8,025 bases of DNA from Nitrosotalea sp. (GCA_031296345.1 JARLFW010000173.1:1-8025), one strand, 5' to 3'. Counted from the stretch's first letter, positions 1 through 7,420 are shown. Notes: generated by a model not told the origin, from the letters alone. Numbers and translations are program-made.

Positions 1-1666
1 ATTTGAATAAGAGATCAGCAACTCCCATTACTCCAAGTCCGATTCTTCGTGAATCTTTAGATGCCTTGTCAATTTCTGGAATTGGATATGTATTTACATC
101 AATTATATTATCAAGGAATCTTGTTGTTTTTCTTATTGTCTCTTCATATCTTTGCCAGTCAAATTCGTATTGACCGTCTGCTTTTCTTTTGACATAGTTA
201 GATAAATTGATTGAACCAAGATTACATGATTCGTATGGATAGAGACTTTGTTCTCCACATGGATTTGTAGCTCGGATTGGTCCGCCTCTTGCTTTTGCAA
301 ATACATTGTATTTGTTTATAATATCAAAGAAGATCAGTCCTGGTTCTCCACTCTTCCATGCAGAAAGTGCAATCAAGTCAATCAGATTATGTGCATTTAT
401 TTCTCGTACAGGAGCTCTCTCTTTTGGACTTCGAAGAACGAATTTTCCATCCTCTGAATTAACTAATGCATCCCAAAAGTCTTCCCAAATTCCTACACTT
501 ACATTAAAGTTTTCTAAAACTCCTGGTTTTGTTTTTGCGGTGATGAATTTCTCAACATCTGGGTGCCATGCTTCAATGATTCCCATGTTTGCACCTCTTC
601 TTTTTCCACCTTGTTTTACTACTTCAGTAACAGTGTTGATGATACTCATAAAGGAGACAGGACCTGAAGCTACTCCAGATGTTGATGCCACTATATCTCC
701 TTCTTGTCTTAAATCTGAATAGTTGATACCAACTCCTCCACCTGATTTGAAAATCAATGCAGCGTCAGAAGATGATTTCATTATCTTTTCCATATCATCT
801 TCCATTCCTAGTACAAAGCATGCAGAAAGTTGTCCTAATCTTGCACCAGCATTCATCATGGTAGGCGAATTTGGTAGAAAGTCCTGAGCATTCATTAGAT
901 CAACATATTCCTGGATTCTTTCAGTATATTGTTCAAACTTGTTTGCAGCCAACATAGTCAATAGTTCACGGAAGCTGATTTTCATCTGGCCGTGTTTTTC
1001 TAAATCAATATAGTGATTTATCAATGATCTAAAATGATACTTGTTTAGATAGTATTTTCCTACTTTGAATTTATAGTCAAAGTCATCAAGTTTCTCTAGA
1101 TACTTTGCTGCCTCTTCTACATTATGAGTATAACCACCTTCAATTTGAAATACGGCTGGATCTCTTATGATATCAGCAATACCTACAAGAATTGCAACTC
1201 TTTCAAACATTTCACCTGGACTTTCAGTTATCTGACCTTTGTTATTTCTCAGTAAATATCTAGATGCTAGAACACGCAAGCAATTAAGATCGAATTTTTT
1301 TGCTACACTATCAAGAGTCTTTGATTCCAGAACCTTCATTTTTTCTTCTCTAACTCTTCTTCGTTCGTGTCTGTATAGGATGTACGCCTTTGCTATCTCT
1401 CCCAGTCCTTCTTCAATAAGAGTAGACTCGACCATATCTTGAACATCTTCTACGCTTGGAGCTTCTGAACCAGAAAACCCGCGATTAACAAGTTTTGTAA
1501 GTACATGATTTGCAAGTTTATCTGCTAATCCATGATCTGATCTTCCGCAAGCTACGAGTGCTTTGTATATTGCGCTTGAAATTTTATCTCTTTGGAAATC
1601 CGATACTCGACCGTCACGCTTCTTTACTTGAAGGATCGAATTCTCTATCTGTGAAAAATCTGTCAA
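1..1666 (-). CDS. nrdJ: Adenosylcobalamin-dependent (class II) ribonucleotide reductase, 5' part, runs off the left edge
   Basis: Reduces ribonucleotides to deoxyribonucleotides in the cytoplasm, using adenosylcobalamin to make a thiyl radical. 555 complete codons are visible; the C-terminus lies outside the window. An ATP-cone spans about residues 13-105 (KKRDGR then DKISSAIYKAL), followed by the RNR large-subunit barrel with PNSPTMMNAG. The catalytic cysteines are all present: C283 in LSACFVLG, C470 in NPCGE (thiyl radical, with N468 and E472) and C481 in ESCNLGSINL. The 11-residue gap between the last two fits class II enzymes (established family knowledge) rather than the longer gap of class I. 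The start is taken as TTG at 1666: an in-frame TAA lies 33 bases upstream, no ATG lies between, and a purine-rich GGGGAG sits just before it. The N-terminal ATP-cone implies ATP/dATP control of activity. It lies 291 bp downstream of the NrdD-like regulator gene. Confidence 0.95.
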   Translation of the reverse strand, partial: MTDFSQIENSILQVKKRDGRVSDFQRDKISSAIYKALVACGRSDHGLADKLANHVLTKLVNRGFSGSEAPSVEDVQDMVESTLIEEGLGEIAKAYILYRHERRRVREEKMKVLESKTLDSVAKKFDLNCLRVLASRYLLRNNKGQITESPGEMFERVAILVGIADIIRDPAVFQIEGGYTHNVEEAAKYLEKLDDFDYKFKVGKYYLNKYHFRSLINHYIDLEKHGQMKISFRELLTMLAANKFEQYTERIQEYVDLMNAQDFLPNSPTMMNAGARLGQLSACFVLGMEDDMEKIMKSSSDAALIFKSGGGVGINYSDLRQEGDIVASTSGVASGPVSFMSIINTVTEVVKQGGKRRGANMGIIEAWHPDVEKFITAKTKPGVLENFNVSVGIWEDFWDALVNSEDGKFVLRSPKERAPVREINAHNLIDLIALSAWKSGEPGLIFFDIINKYNVFAKARGGPIRATNPCGEQSLYPYESCNLGSINLSNYVKRKADGQYEFDWQRYEETIRKTTRFLDNIIDVNTYPIPEIDKASKDSRRIGLGVMGVADLLFK

Positions 1667-1696
1667 CTTACTCCCCTTTCCCCTATCAAATGGGAG

Positions 1697-1706
1697 TTAA
1701 ATAAAC
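1697..1706 (-). promoter_or_regulatory. Candidate TATA box for nrdJ
   Basis: On the minus strand the sequence GTTTATTTAA is centred about 35 bp upstream of the TTG start. Initiation some 25 bp downstream would give a leader of roughly 10 nt containing GGGGAG. A second AT-rich candidate, AAAATTATTTTT at 1717-1728, would give a longer leader. I cannot choose firmly between them. Confidence 0.35.
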
Positions 1707-1733
1707 ACTGCGGCGAAAAATAATTTTCTAAAG

Positions 1734-1748
1734 CTAGACTTTGGATCA
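1734..1748. promoter_or_regulatory. Second copy of the CTAGA-N5-GATCA half-site, near the nrdJ promoter
   Basis: CTAGA and GATCA are separated by five bases here, exactly as in the right arm of the palindrome at 1842-1856. The left arm carries the same pattern inverted, without the outermost base (1827-1840). This copy sits about 30-50 bp upstream of the candidate nrdJ TATA box, where an archaeal regulator could act. Function is inferred from position and repetition only. Confidence 0.35.
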
Positions 1749-1826
1749 ATTTTGTTGACACCGTTACAATTTTCATAGTATGAGATCATTTGAAGAACTA
1801 AACATAAAAATTTAATCCACGCCTGA

Positions 1827-1855
1827 GATCAAATTTCTAGTCTAGATATTAGATC
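1827..1855. promoter_or_regulatory. 29-bp imperfect palindrome, candidate operator upstream of nrdJ
   Basis: The dyad is centred on T1841 and reads GATC-N6-CTAG-T-CTAG-N6-GATC. Twelve of the 14 symmetric base pairs match; the mismatches are 1835/1847 and 1831/1851. It lies about 160-190 bp upstream of nrdJ and about 100 bp downstream of the NrdD-like gene. An operator bound by a dimeric winged-helix protein is my reading. An RNA hairpin in the read-through transcript is the alternative, but no T-run follows immediately. Confidence 0.45.
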
Positions 1856-1957
1856 ACAAATAACATAGTTTAGAGAATTGTTCATTAAAAATTTAAATGA
1901 AAGTTTAGTTTGATTGAAAAATTTTATTCAGATTATCAGTATTTCCTAAGGTGAGAA

Positions 1958-4054
1958 TTATGCAAGTATGTAAGGCGACTTGCATACTGAACATTTTTCG
2001 GCGATCTTTTCTTCTTTGAGACCGCAGTTACTACATATAGGTACTTTTCTGATTGGTCTAAAAGATCCTAACAGATCGCCCGCTTTTTCTATTGCCTTCT
2101 TGATTCCTGAAGCATCCATTGTATCTGGGATCTTTAATTGAACTAGTAATCCACCATTGAGTATCTTTGAGAAATAGTTTGATTCTACTATCTTTTCATT
2201 CTTAGGATTCATCTCTGTTATCTCAGAGGCATCAAGGACAATTCCTTCTGAATAAGACTCGCCCATGACATGTTGATTAATTGATGTCTTACCATATTTT
2301 TCACCATCAAGAGAGGCGAAGCGGCTTGCTGCGTCACTCTCAGTCATAGTCACAATAACATTATCTCCCATTTCCTTTCCTTTCTTTGTGGCTACTTCCA
2401 TAGCAGTGTTTATCACTTTAGCCAGGATTTCATGTCCAGCCTTGTTGTTTTCGAATCCTAAAATACCATAAACTGCCTCTTTGAGTCCTATTAGATTAAC
2501 AACTAGAGTTACTGATCCCTTTTGCATGTACTGAGTATTGTTTGCAAGGATTGGATTAAGACCACGTCTTGTTAGATCAGATATTTCCTTCTTTCTCAAA
2601 GACATGGCTGCAAGTGCTGGTTTCATCAACAGTGCAAGTCTTGCTCTGAAATAGGTTTCATCTTTGTTAGATTCAAAGGCCAATCTTGGCATATTGATTG
2701 AGAGAGATTCTAAATTGATAGAGGTCGTTCCAACATTCTTTGTATCTAATCGTGCCAAGCCTTTGTTAGATACCAAGCCTTTAGCAAACATAATGTGTCC
2801 TCCTAATGCAATTATATCTGCTAAAATTTCTGAATAGTCACTTATCTTGGCTTTTTCATAATCAACTACTAGTCCTATTGAAGGAATTGGTGTTGACTTT
2901 ACATATTTCTTGTAGGCTTGAAGAATAGTTCCAACTAATTTTGGTTCTGTTCCAATAGAAATTCTAAATGAAGTGAGTGTTCCATTCTTTCCATACTTGA
3001 ATCCTGTAGATATTTTTGCAAAGCAACTTGCAAGTTTTTCTTCAATTTCAGATAAATTCTTGGAATATTTTTGTAATACAGCAACTAATCCATCCATTAC
3101 TACTTCTTGTGAGGCTTCTTTTATGAGAAGACTTGTTAATAGAGATAGAGATGTGAAAAGATCATCTAGTGAATTTGGTGATGATGTTCTTGTAACTCCC
3201 AAGAATTTTCCTCGCAGGTCAACACCATCTTCGATAAGTTCCTTAATGTTGACAAATATAGTGTCTGGAAGAAGTGACCATAATCCAGTATTTGTAATAT
3301 GAAGATCTCCTGAGAGATGAGAGTCAGCCACATCCTTGGGTAAAGTGTTTAAGACAAGATATTCACCAAACACTGTTTGTCCCGTTTTAAACAATAGACC
3401 CTCCACTCCATTATGTATACCATCTACGTTGGTTAACAACTCATGAATATCATAGCCAGGTAATCCAAATCTTGCAAGTTTGTGCCTATAATCTTCGTGG
3501 CCTTGTTCCAAGAGGACAGAGTTGACCATCTCACGTATGAGTGAGGATGTAAGGTAAGATGTCTGGAATTTGTATATTCTATTCTCTACTTCCTCAGTTA
3601 TCTTTTGAGCAAGCTCAAGTGGAAGACTACCTTCACGAACTAGGGATTGGATAATTTTATGAGAATTGAACTCTTCTATTGATTCATGAGAAGTTCTGAC
3701 ATACATTTTGCCACTCTCAATGATAGATCGCTCTTCGATCTGTCTTGCAAGACTTAGGACTAGTTTTCCTAAATTAGTAATTGTGTATCTTCTTTCAGAC
3801 TTGTTTAAAGCAACAAGAGATTGTCTTAGTAATTTTCTCAAGTGATACGCAAACTTGCCACTTTCCTTTTTTGATTTAAAGCCAGCTAGAGATTTTAGTT
3901 CAGAATAAGTAAGAGGTCCTTTTGAGTTTAAGATACGTAAAATATCAATTCTGTTTGGACTGGCCATAACAGAGAAGATCATTCTCACACGCTTTGATGC
4001 TGATTGTAATATTCCGCCACGCTTTGGATCTCCAAAGTCCTCACTTAGCTCCAT
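1958..4054 (-). CDS. Winged-helix/ATP-cone/NrdD-like pseudoenzyme with C-terminal zinc ribbon; probable nucleotide-sensing regulator
   Basis: 698 residues in four parts. Residues about 20-105 form an ArsR-like winged helix (SPNRIDILRIL, then FAYHLRKLL). Residues about 117-207 form an ATP-cone (EEFNSHKI, LTSSLIREMVNSVL, YRHKLARFGLPGYD). Residues about 220-670 resemble the anaerobic ribonucleotide reductase NrdD: DSHLSGDLHI, SINMPRLAF in place of TINLPRIA, LIGLKEAVYGILG, and TESDAASRFASLDGEKYG in place of the tPaEs-RFa-D-yg segment. A ribbon C674-C677-C688-C691 matches the NrdD zinc site. The protein ends seven residues later, so the RV-GY glycyl-radical segment is missing. The only other cysteine is C344, well before the finger-loop region where NrdD carries its thiyl cysteine. 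The HIHD motif is degraded to HITN. I infer a DNA-binding nucleotide sensor, not an enzyme. The ATG at 4054 is the first in frame. nrdJ follows downstream in the same direction. Confidence 0.88.
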   Translation of the reverse strand: MELSEDFGDPKRGGILQSASKRVRMIFSVMASPNRIDILRILNSKGPLTYSELKSLAGFKSKKESGKFAYHLRKLLRQSLVALNKSERRYTITNLGKLVLSLARQIEERSIIESGKMYVRTSHESIEEFNSHKIIQSLVREGSLPLELAQKITEEVENRIYKFQTSYLTSSLIREMVNSVLLEQGHEDYRHKLARFGLPGYDIHELLTNVDGIHNGVEGLLFKTGQTVFGEYLVLNTLPKDVADSHLSGDLHITNTGLWSLLPDTIFVNIKELIEDGVDLRGKFLGVTRTSSPNSLDDLFTSLSLLTSLLIKEASQEVVMDGLVAVLQKYSKNLSEIEEKLASCFAKISTGFKYGKNGTLTSFRISIGTEPKLVGTILQAYKKYVKSTPIPSIGLVVDYEKAKISDYSEILADIIALGGHIMFAKGLVSNKGLARLDTKNVGTTSINLESLSINMPRLAFESNKDETYFRARLALLMKPALAAMSLRKKEISDLTRRGLNPILANNTQYMQKGSVTLVVNLIGLKEAVYGILGFENNKAGHEILAKVINTAMEVATKKGKEMGDNVIVTMTESDAASRFASLDGEKYGKTSINQHVMGESYSEGIVLDASEITEMNPKNEKIVESNYFSKILNGGLLVQLKIPDTMDASGIKKAIEKAGDLLGSFRPIRKVPICSNCGLKEEKIAEKCSVCKSPYILA

Positions 4055-4077
4055 GGAATTACCTAAATTGGCATTGG

Positions 4078-4085
4078 TAATTAAG
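4078..4085 (-). promoter_or_regulatory. Candidate TATA box of the NrdD-like gene
   Basis: Minus-strand CTTAATTA is centred about 27 bp before the ATG at 4054, the spacing expected for a leaderless archaeal transcript. A GAGATCAAAT motif (4097-4106) lies immediately upstream. Read-through from the zinc-ribbon gene is also possible, because only 69 bp separate the two. Confidence 0.35.
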
Positions 4086-4096
4086 ATTTTTGACTC

Positions 4097-4106
4097 ATTT
4101 GATCTC
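4097..4106 (-). promoter_or_regulatory. GAGATCAAAT motif shared with the nrdJ upstream region
   Basis: The exact 10-mer GAGATCAAAT (minus strand here) also occurs on the plus strand at 1825-1834, and a close relative, GAGATCATTT, is at 1782-1791. It sits just upstream of the candidate TATA box of the NrdD-like gene. A shared or autoregulatory operator is possible, but a 10-mer match in AT-rich DNA is weak evidence by itself. Confidence 0.25.
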
Positions 4107-4123
4107 TACGGAAGCTTTTTAGA

Positions 4124-4285
4124 TCAGTTTTTCTGTACATCCACACTAAATTCGGATGGAGATAGGGTCTGTCCACATGATGGACATTTACTGTTGTACG
4201 GTCGCATTACATCTTTTATTGATTTTAGCATACGCATATTTGCAATTTTAGCTCCACATTTTCCACAAACAACATCTACAGACAT
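4124..4285 (-). CDS. Small four-cysteine zinc-ribbon protein (53 aa), unknown function
   Basis: A 53-residue protein beginning MSVDVVCGKCGAKI and ending VDVQKN, with a TGA stop at 4124-4126. Four cysteines in two CxxC pairs (C7/C10 and C34/C37) are typical of a single zinc ribbon. The middle (MRMLKSIKDVMRPYN) is basic and probably helical. Reality is supported by the paired knuckles, by a good TATA box 22-31 bp upstream of the ATG (a leaderless promoter), and by its compact position 69 bp before the NrdD-like gene on the same strand. The plus-strand open frame over the same bases has no recognisable family. I do not recognise a named family. The location suggests co-expression with the NrdD-like regulator, but a role in that system is only inference. 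Confidence 0.75.
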   Translation of the reverse strand: MSVDVVCGKCGAKIANMRMLKSIKDVMRPYNSKCPSCGQTLSPSEFSVDVQKN

Positions 4286-4306
4286 TTCAAGTTATGTCAG
4301 TTCAAA

Positions 4307-4316
4307 TATTATAAAA
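4307..4316 (-). promoter_or_regulatory. TATA box of the small zinc-ribbon gene
   Basis: Minus-strand TTTTATAATA is centred about 26 bp upstream of the ATG at 4285, so transcription should begin at or very near the start codon. This is the clearest archaeal TATA box in the window and could drive both the zinc-ribbon gene and the NrdD-like gene. Confidence 0.55.
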
Positions 4317-4724
4317 GAGATTTTTTGAATTTTTTTAATCAGTTTACTAAATTTGATTTACTGTTTCTCGATTATGATTCCACGTTGATCGTAGCCTGTT
4401 ATTTTGGCTTTTGTTCCAAGAGGAAGTTCTGCTGGTGACTTTATGTCTGCCATAAAACCTGAGATCCTCAATTCAGACTCGTCTAATTTCATAACTACCC
4501 ATGCATATGGAACATATTCTTCGTATCCGTCTGGCGGCACAGTGATTATTGTATAGGTAACAATGTAACCTTTACCATCAATTACGGTATTTTCAAATCC
4601 TTTGTTTCCGCAATTTTGACAATAATAAGTTGTAACTAGATGAAGATGACCACATTTAGTACATTTTCTAGTGAGAACCTTTCCCAGTTTAGCATTGTTG
4701 GCGAATTCTTCTTTTGTGAGCAAT

Positions 4725-5879
<1,155 letters not shown>

Positions 5880-5900
5880 AAATCTCGCTGACTAGATTCC

Positions 5901-5910
5901 ATATAAAAAT
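5901..5910. promoter_or_regulatory. AT-rich TATA-like element between divergent thiolase and zinc-finger genes
   Basis: The element reads ATATAAAAAT on the plus strand and ATTTTTATAT on the minus strand. It lies 22-31 bp from the thiolase GTG on one side and about 33-42 bp from the zinc-finger ATG on the other. It is the only good TATA candidate in the 63-bp gap, so it may serve both directions. Confidence 0.5.
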
Positions 5911-5942
5911 TCTTCAGTAGTTTCTTTAATTTGATAAACAGT

Positions 5943-6407
5943 ATGATACCATTGAAAGACCAAACTACTCAGATGATAGTCAAAAAGCGGTTAGATTCAA
6001 GAAATTCTGTTAAAATTACAAAGAAAAAGATAGGCAAGATCCAAAGTGAGGTAAGACAGTACTATGACAAAAATGGATACCTTTCGTGGTCAGAGAAGAA
6101 GAAAAAATATGTCATTTTGGGGACAAATACGCCTGTTAATGGTCTTGTGGAATGTCCCGATTGTCATATAGGAAAACTTCTCATCATCAGATCTCGCAAG
6201 ACAAAGAAACGATTCATTGGATGTTCAAATTATTATAATGGTTGTAGAGCATCTACCCCACTAGTACAAAGAGGAATGATTTGTGCAACAAAGATGCCCT
6301 GTAAAATTTGTTCTTGGCCAATTATTTTACTGAGATATTCTAGAAAACAAAAGTGGGCAAGACAATGCTCTAACATGAGATGTGAAAGTAGAATTTCTAA
6401 ATCTTGA
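5943..6407 (+). CDS. Stand-alone protein with two topoisomerase-I-type C4 zinc fingers
   Basis: A 154-residue protein counted from the ATG at 5943. A TTG at 5931 would add four residues but coincides with the predicted transcription start, so I prefer the ATG. The N-terminal ~65 residues are very basic (KKRLDSRNS, KITKKKIGK, SEKKKKY). They are followed by one C4 finger, CPDC ... FIGCSNYYNGC (C71, C74, C94, C101), and a second, more diverged one, CKIC ... RQCSNMRC (C120, C123, C142, C147). The first matches the CPxC ... GC-Y-xC pattern of the C-terminal zinc fingers of topoisomerase IA. No toprim or catalytic topoisomerase domain is present in the ORF, so this is a nucleic-acid-binding module standing alone. 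Binding to single-stranded DNA or RNA is inferred. It is divergent from the thiolase and convergent with the Nit gene, overlapping that gene's 3' end by 11 bp. Confidence 0.85.
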   Translation: MIPLKDQTTQMIVKKRLDSRNSVKITKKKIGKIQSEVRQYYDKNGYLSWSEKKKKYVILGTNTPVNGLVECPDCHIGKLLIIRSRKTKKRFIGCSNYYNGCRASTPLVQRGMICATKMPCKICSWPIILLRYSRKQKWARQCSNMRCESRISKS

Positions 6408-7203
6408 GATTGTAAATATCAGTACGTCTATTTCGTAGTAATGGAAGTCTTTGTCTTACTTGCTTGACTTCATCTAATGAAATGTCAACAATTCCTATTC
6501 CTTCTCTTTTTTTCATATCAAGAAGTATCTTCCCATAAGGATCAACTACAACACTTCTTCCACAGTAAATGTTCCCTACTTGATCTGTGGAAATTACATA
6601 GCAACCATTTTCAATTGCTCTTGTCTTGTTTATAGTCAACCAATGTTCTTCTTTCATTTTTCCTTTAACCCATGCAGAAGGTACTACCAAAACTTCAGAA
6701 CCTGATGAGGCCAAGATTCTAGACATTTCAGGAAATCTAAGATCATAGCATATCATCATACCCATTTTACCCACACTAGTTTTTACCGGTTTTGTAATTG
6801 AAGATCCAGGATAGAGTTTTACAGATTCTTTAAAGCCAAGTGCATCATAGAGATGAATTTTTCGGTATCTTGAAATCACTCTTCCATTTTTATCCACAAG
6901 AAAAGATGTGTCATATACTCTATTTGGTTTTGGGCTTTTTTCATATAGAGTACCAATAACTTGAATTGAGTTTTGTTTTGCAGCTTCAGATATGGATGAG
7001 ATAAATTCACCATCAATCTTTTCAGCAATATTTGCAAGTTCTTTAGCAGATTGAGAAGATGGTGTATAACACATCATAAATTCAGGAAACGTACATAGAA
7101 CTGCGCCTTTGCGTGCTGCTTGTGAAATATATCTTAGAATTTTTTTTAAATTAGTTTTCTTGTCTGTTTCAGCTCGCATTTGAACTACAGCTACCTTCGG
7201 CAC
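6397..7203 (-). CDS. Carbon-nitrogen hydrolase of the Nit1/Nit2 branch (nitrilase superfamily)
   Basis: 268 residues, the usual length. The catalytic triad is visible: E41 in FPEF, K115 in RKIHLYD and C152 in CYDLRFPE, with the additional acidic pair at 185-186 (EEHW). The C-terminal RRTDIY matches the R-RR-DlY ending of Nit1/Nit2 proteins. Nit2-type enzymes hydrolyse omega-amides such as 2-oxoglutaramate, and Nit1-type enzymes hydrolyse deaminated glutathione; the sequence does not settle which substrate applies here. A true nitrilase is unlikely from the motif context. The start is GTG at 7203: an in-frame TAA lies five codons upstream, and a TATA box about 23 bp upstream suggests a leaderless transcript. 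It is a cytoplasmic, probably metabolite-repair enzyme. Confidence 0.92.
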   Translation of the reverse strand: MPKVAVVQMRAETDKKTNLKKILRYISQAARKGAVLCTFPEFMMCYTPSSQSAKELANIAEKIDGEFISSISEAAKQNSIQVIGTLYEKSPKPNRVYDTSFLVDKNGRVISRYRKIHLYDALGFKESVKLYPGSSITKPVKTSVGKMGMMICYDLRFPEMSRILASSGSEVLVVPSAWVKGKMKEEHWLTINKTRAIENGCYVISTDQVGNIYCGRSVVVDPYGKILLDMKKREGIGIVDISLDEVKQVRQRLPLLRNRRTDIYNLKI

Positions 7204-7219
7204 AAGCTTGCTTGATTAG

Positions 7220-7231
7220 TATAAAATAAAA
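7220..7231 (-). promoter_or_regulatory. TATA box of the Nit-family gene
   Basis: Minus-strand TTTTATTTTATA is centred about 23 bp upstream of the GTG at 7203, inside the 34-bp gap after the tautomerase gene. The Nit gene therefore probably has its own leaderless promoter, although read-through from the tautomerase gene remains possible. Confidence 0.45.
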
Positions 7232-7237
7232 ATGTGT

Positions 7238-7414
7238 TTAGAGGGGATTTCCTGCCATATACCAATTTTCTTTTGGATTATCTTCAAAAACCACAATGAC
7301 ATGACTTTCTTTTGTTTTGAGAATTTCCACTGCTGATTTTGTAATGGTTTTTGCAAATTCCTCTTTTTGTTGAACAGTTCTGCCCGGATACATTGACACT
7401 GTTATGATAGGCAT
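7238..7414 (-). CDS. 4-oxalocrotonate tautomerase family protein (58 aa)
   Basis: A 58-residue protein that starts MPIITVSMYPGRT. After removal of the initiator Met, Pro1 would be the catalytic base of the tautomerase superfamily. The basic residue at position 11 (R in PGRT) and the fold pattern (beta strand, helix TVQQKEEFAKTITKSAVEIL, beta strand SHVIVVFEDN, C-terminal GNPL) fit the short single-domain members. An in-frame TTG at 7423 would add three residues and bury the proline, so the ATG at 7414 is the right start. Members isomerise 2-hydroxymuconate-type enols or phenylpyruvate-like substrates; the natural substrate here cannot be told. An inverted repeat covers the promoter just upstream. 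The Nit gene follows 34 bp downstream in the same direction. Confidence 0.88.
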   Translation of the reverse strand: MPIITVSMYPGRTVQQKEEFAKTITKSAVEILKTKESHVIVVFEDNPKENWYMAGNPL

Positions 7415-7420
7415 GTTTTT

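Larger units (their letters stand above)
1667..1957. other. Intergenic region upstream of nrdJ, rich in dyads and repeated motifs
   Basis: No credible coding sequence lies here on either strand. The region holds the nrdJ promoter, a 29-bp imperfect palindrome (1827-1855), a second copy of its half-site pattern (1734-1748) and two copies of GAGATCAWWT (1782-1791 and 1825-1834). A run of five T on the minus strand (1917-1921), about 37 bp past the stop of the upstream gene, could end that transcript, since archaeal termination is often driven by T-runs. At 291 bp this is the longest gene-free stretch in an otherwise compact window, which fits a regulatory role. Confidence 0.7.

Noticed and set aside
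306..722. Plus-strand open frame of 138 codons inside nrdJ
   Set aside because: The opposite strand encodes conserved RNR sequence including the NPCGE-proximal region; the plus-strand product is serine- and proline-rich antisense with no motifs.
1755..1786. Bacterial-looking -35 (TTGACA) followed at about 17 bp by an AT-rich hexamer, plus strand
   Set aside because: The downstream hexamer is poor, the direction points into the 3' end of a minus-strand gene, and every other signal in the window is archaeal.
2973..3302. Plus-strand open frame of 109 codons inside the NrdD-like gene
   Set aside because: Antisense to a continuous, motif-bearing coding sequence; no start signal or family resemblance.
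4053..4328. Plus-strand open frame of 91 codons opposite the small zinc-ribbon gene
   Set aside because: It has no recognisable family. The minus strand over the same bases encodes a four-cysteine zinc ribbon with a well-placed TATA box, so this is the antisense shadow.
4336..4357. AATCA ... TGATT inverted repeat after the DUF35 stop as a terminator hairpin
   Set aside because: Only five base pairs, AT-rich, with no T-run on the transcript strand; too weak to call.
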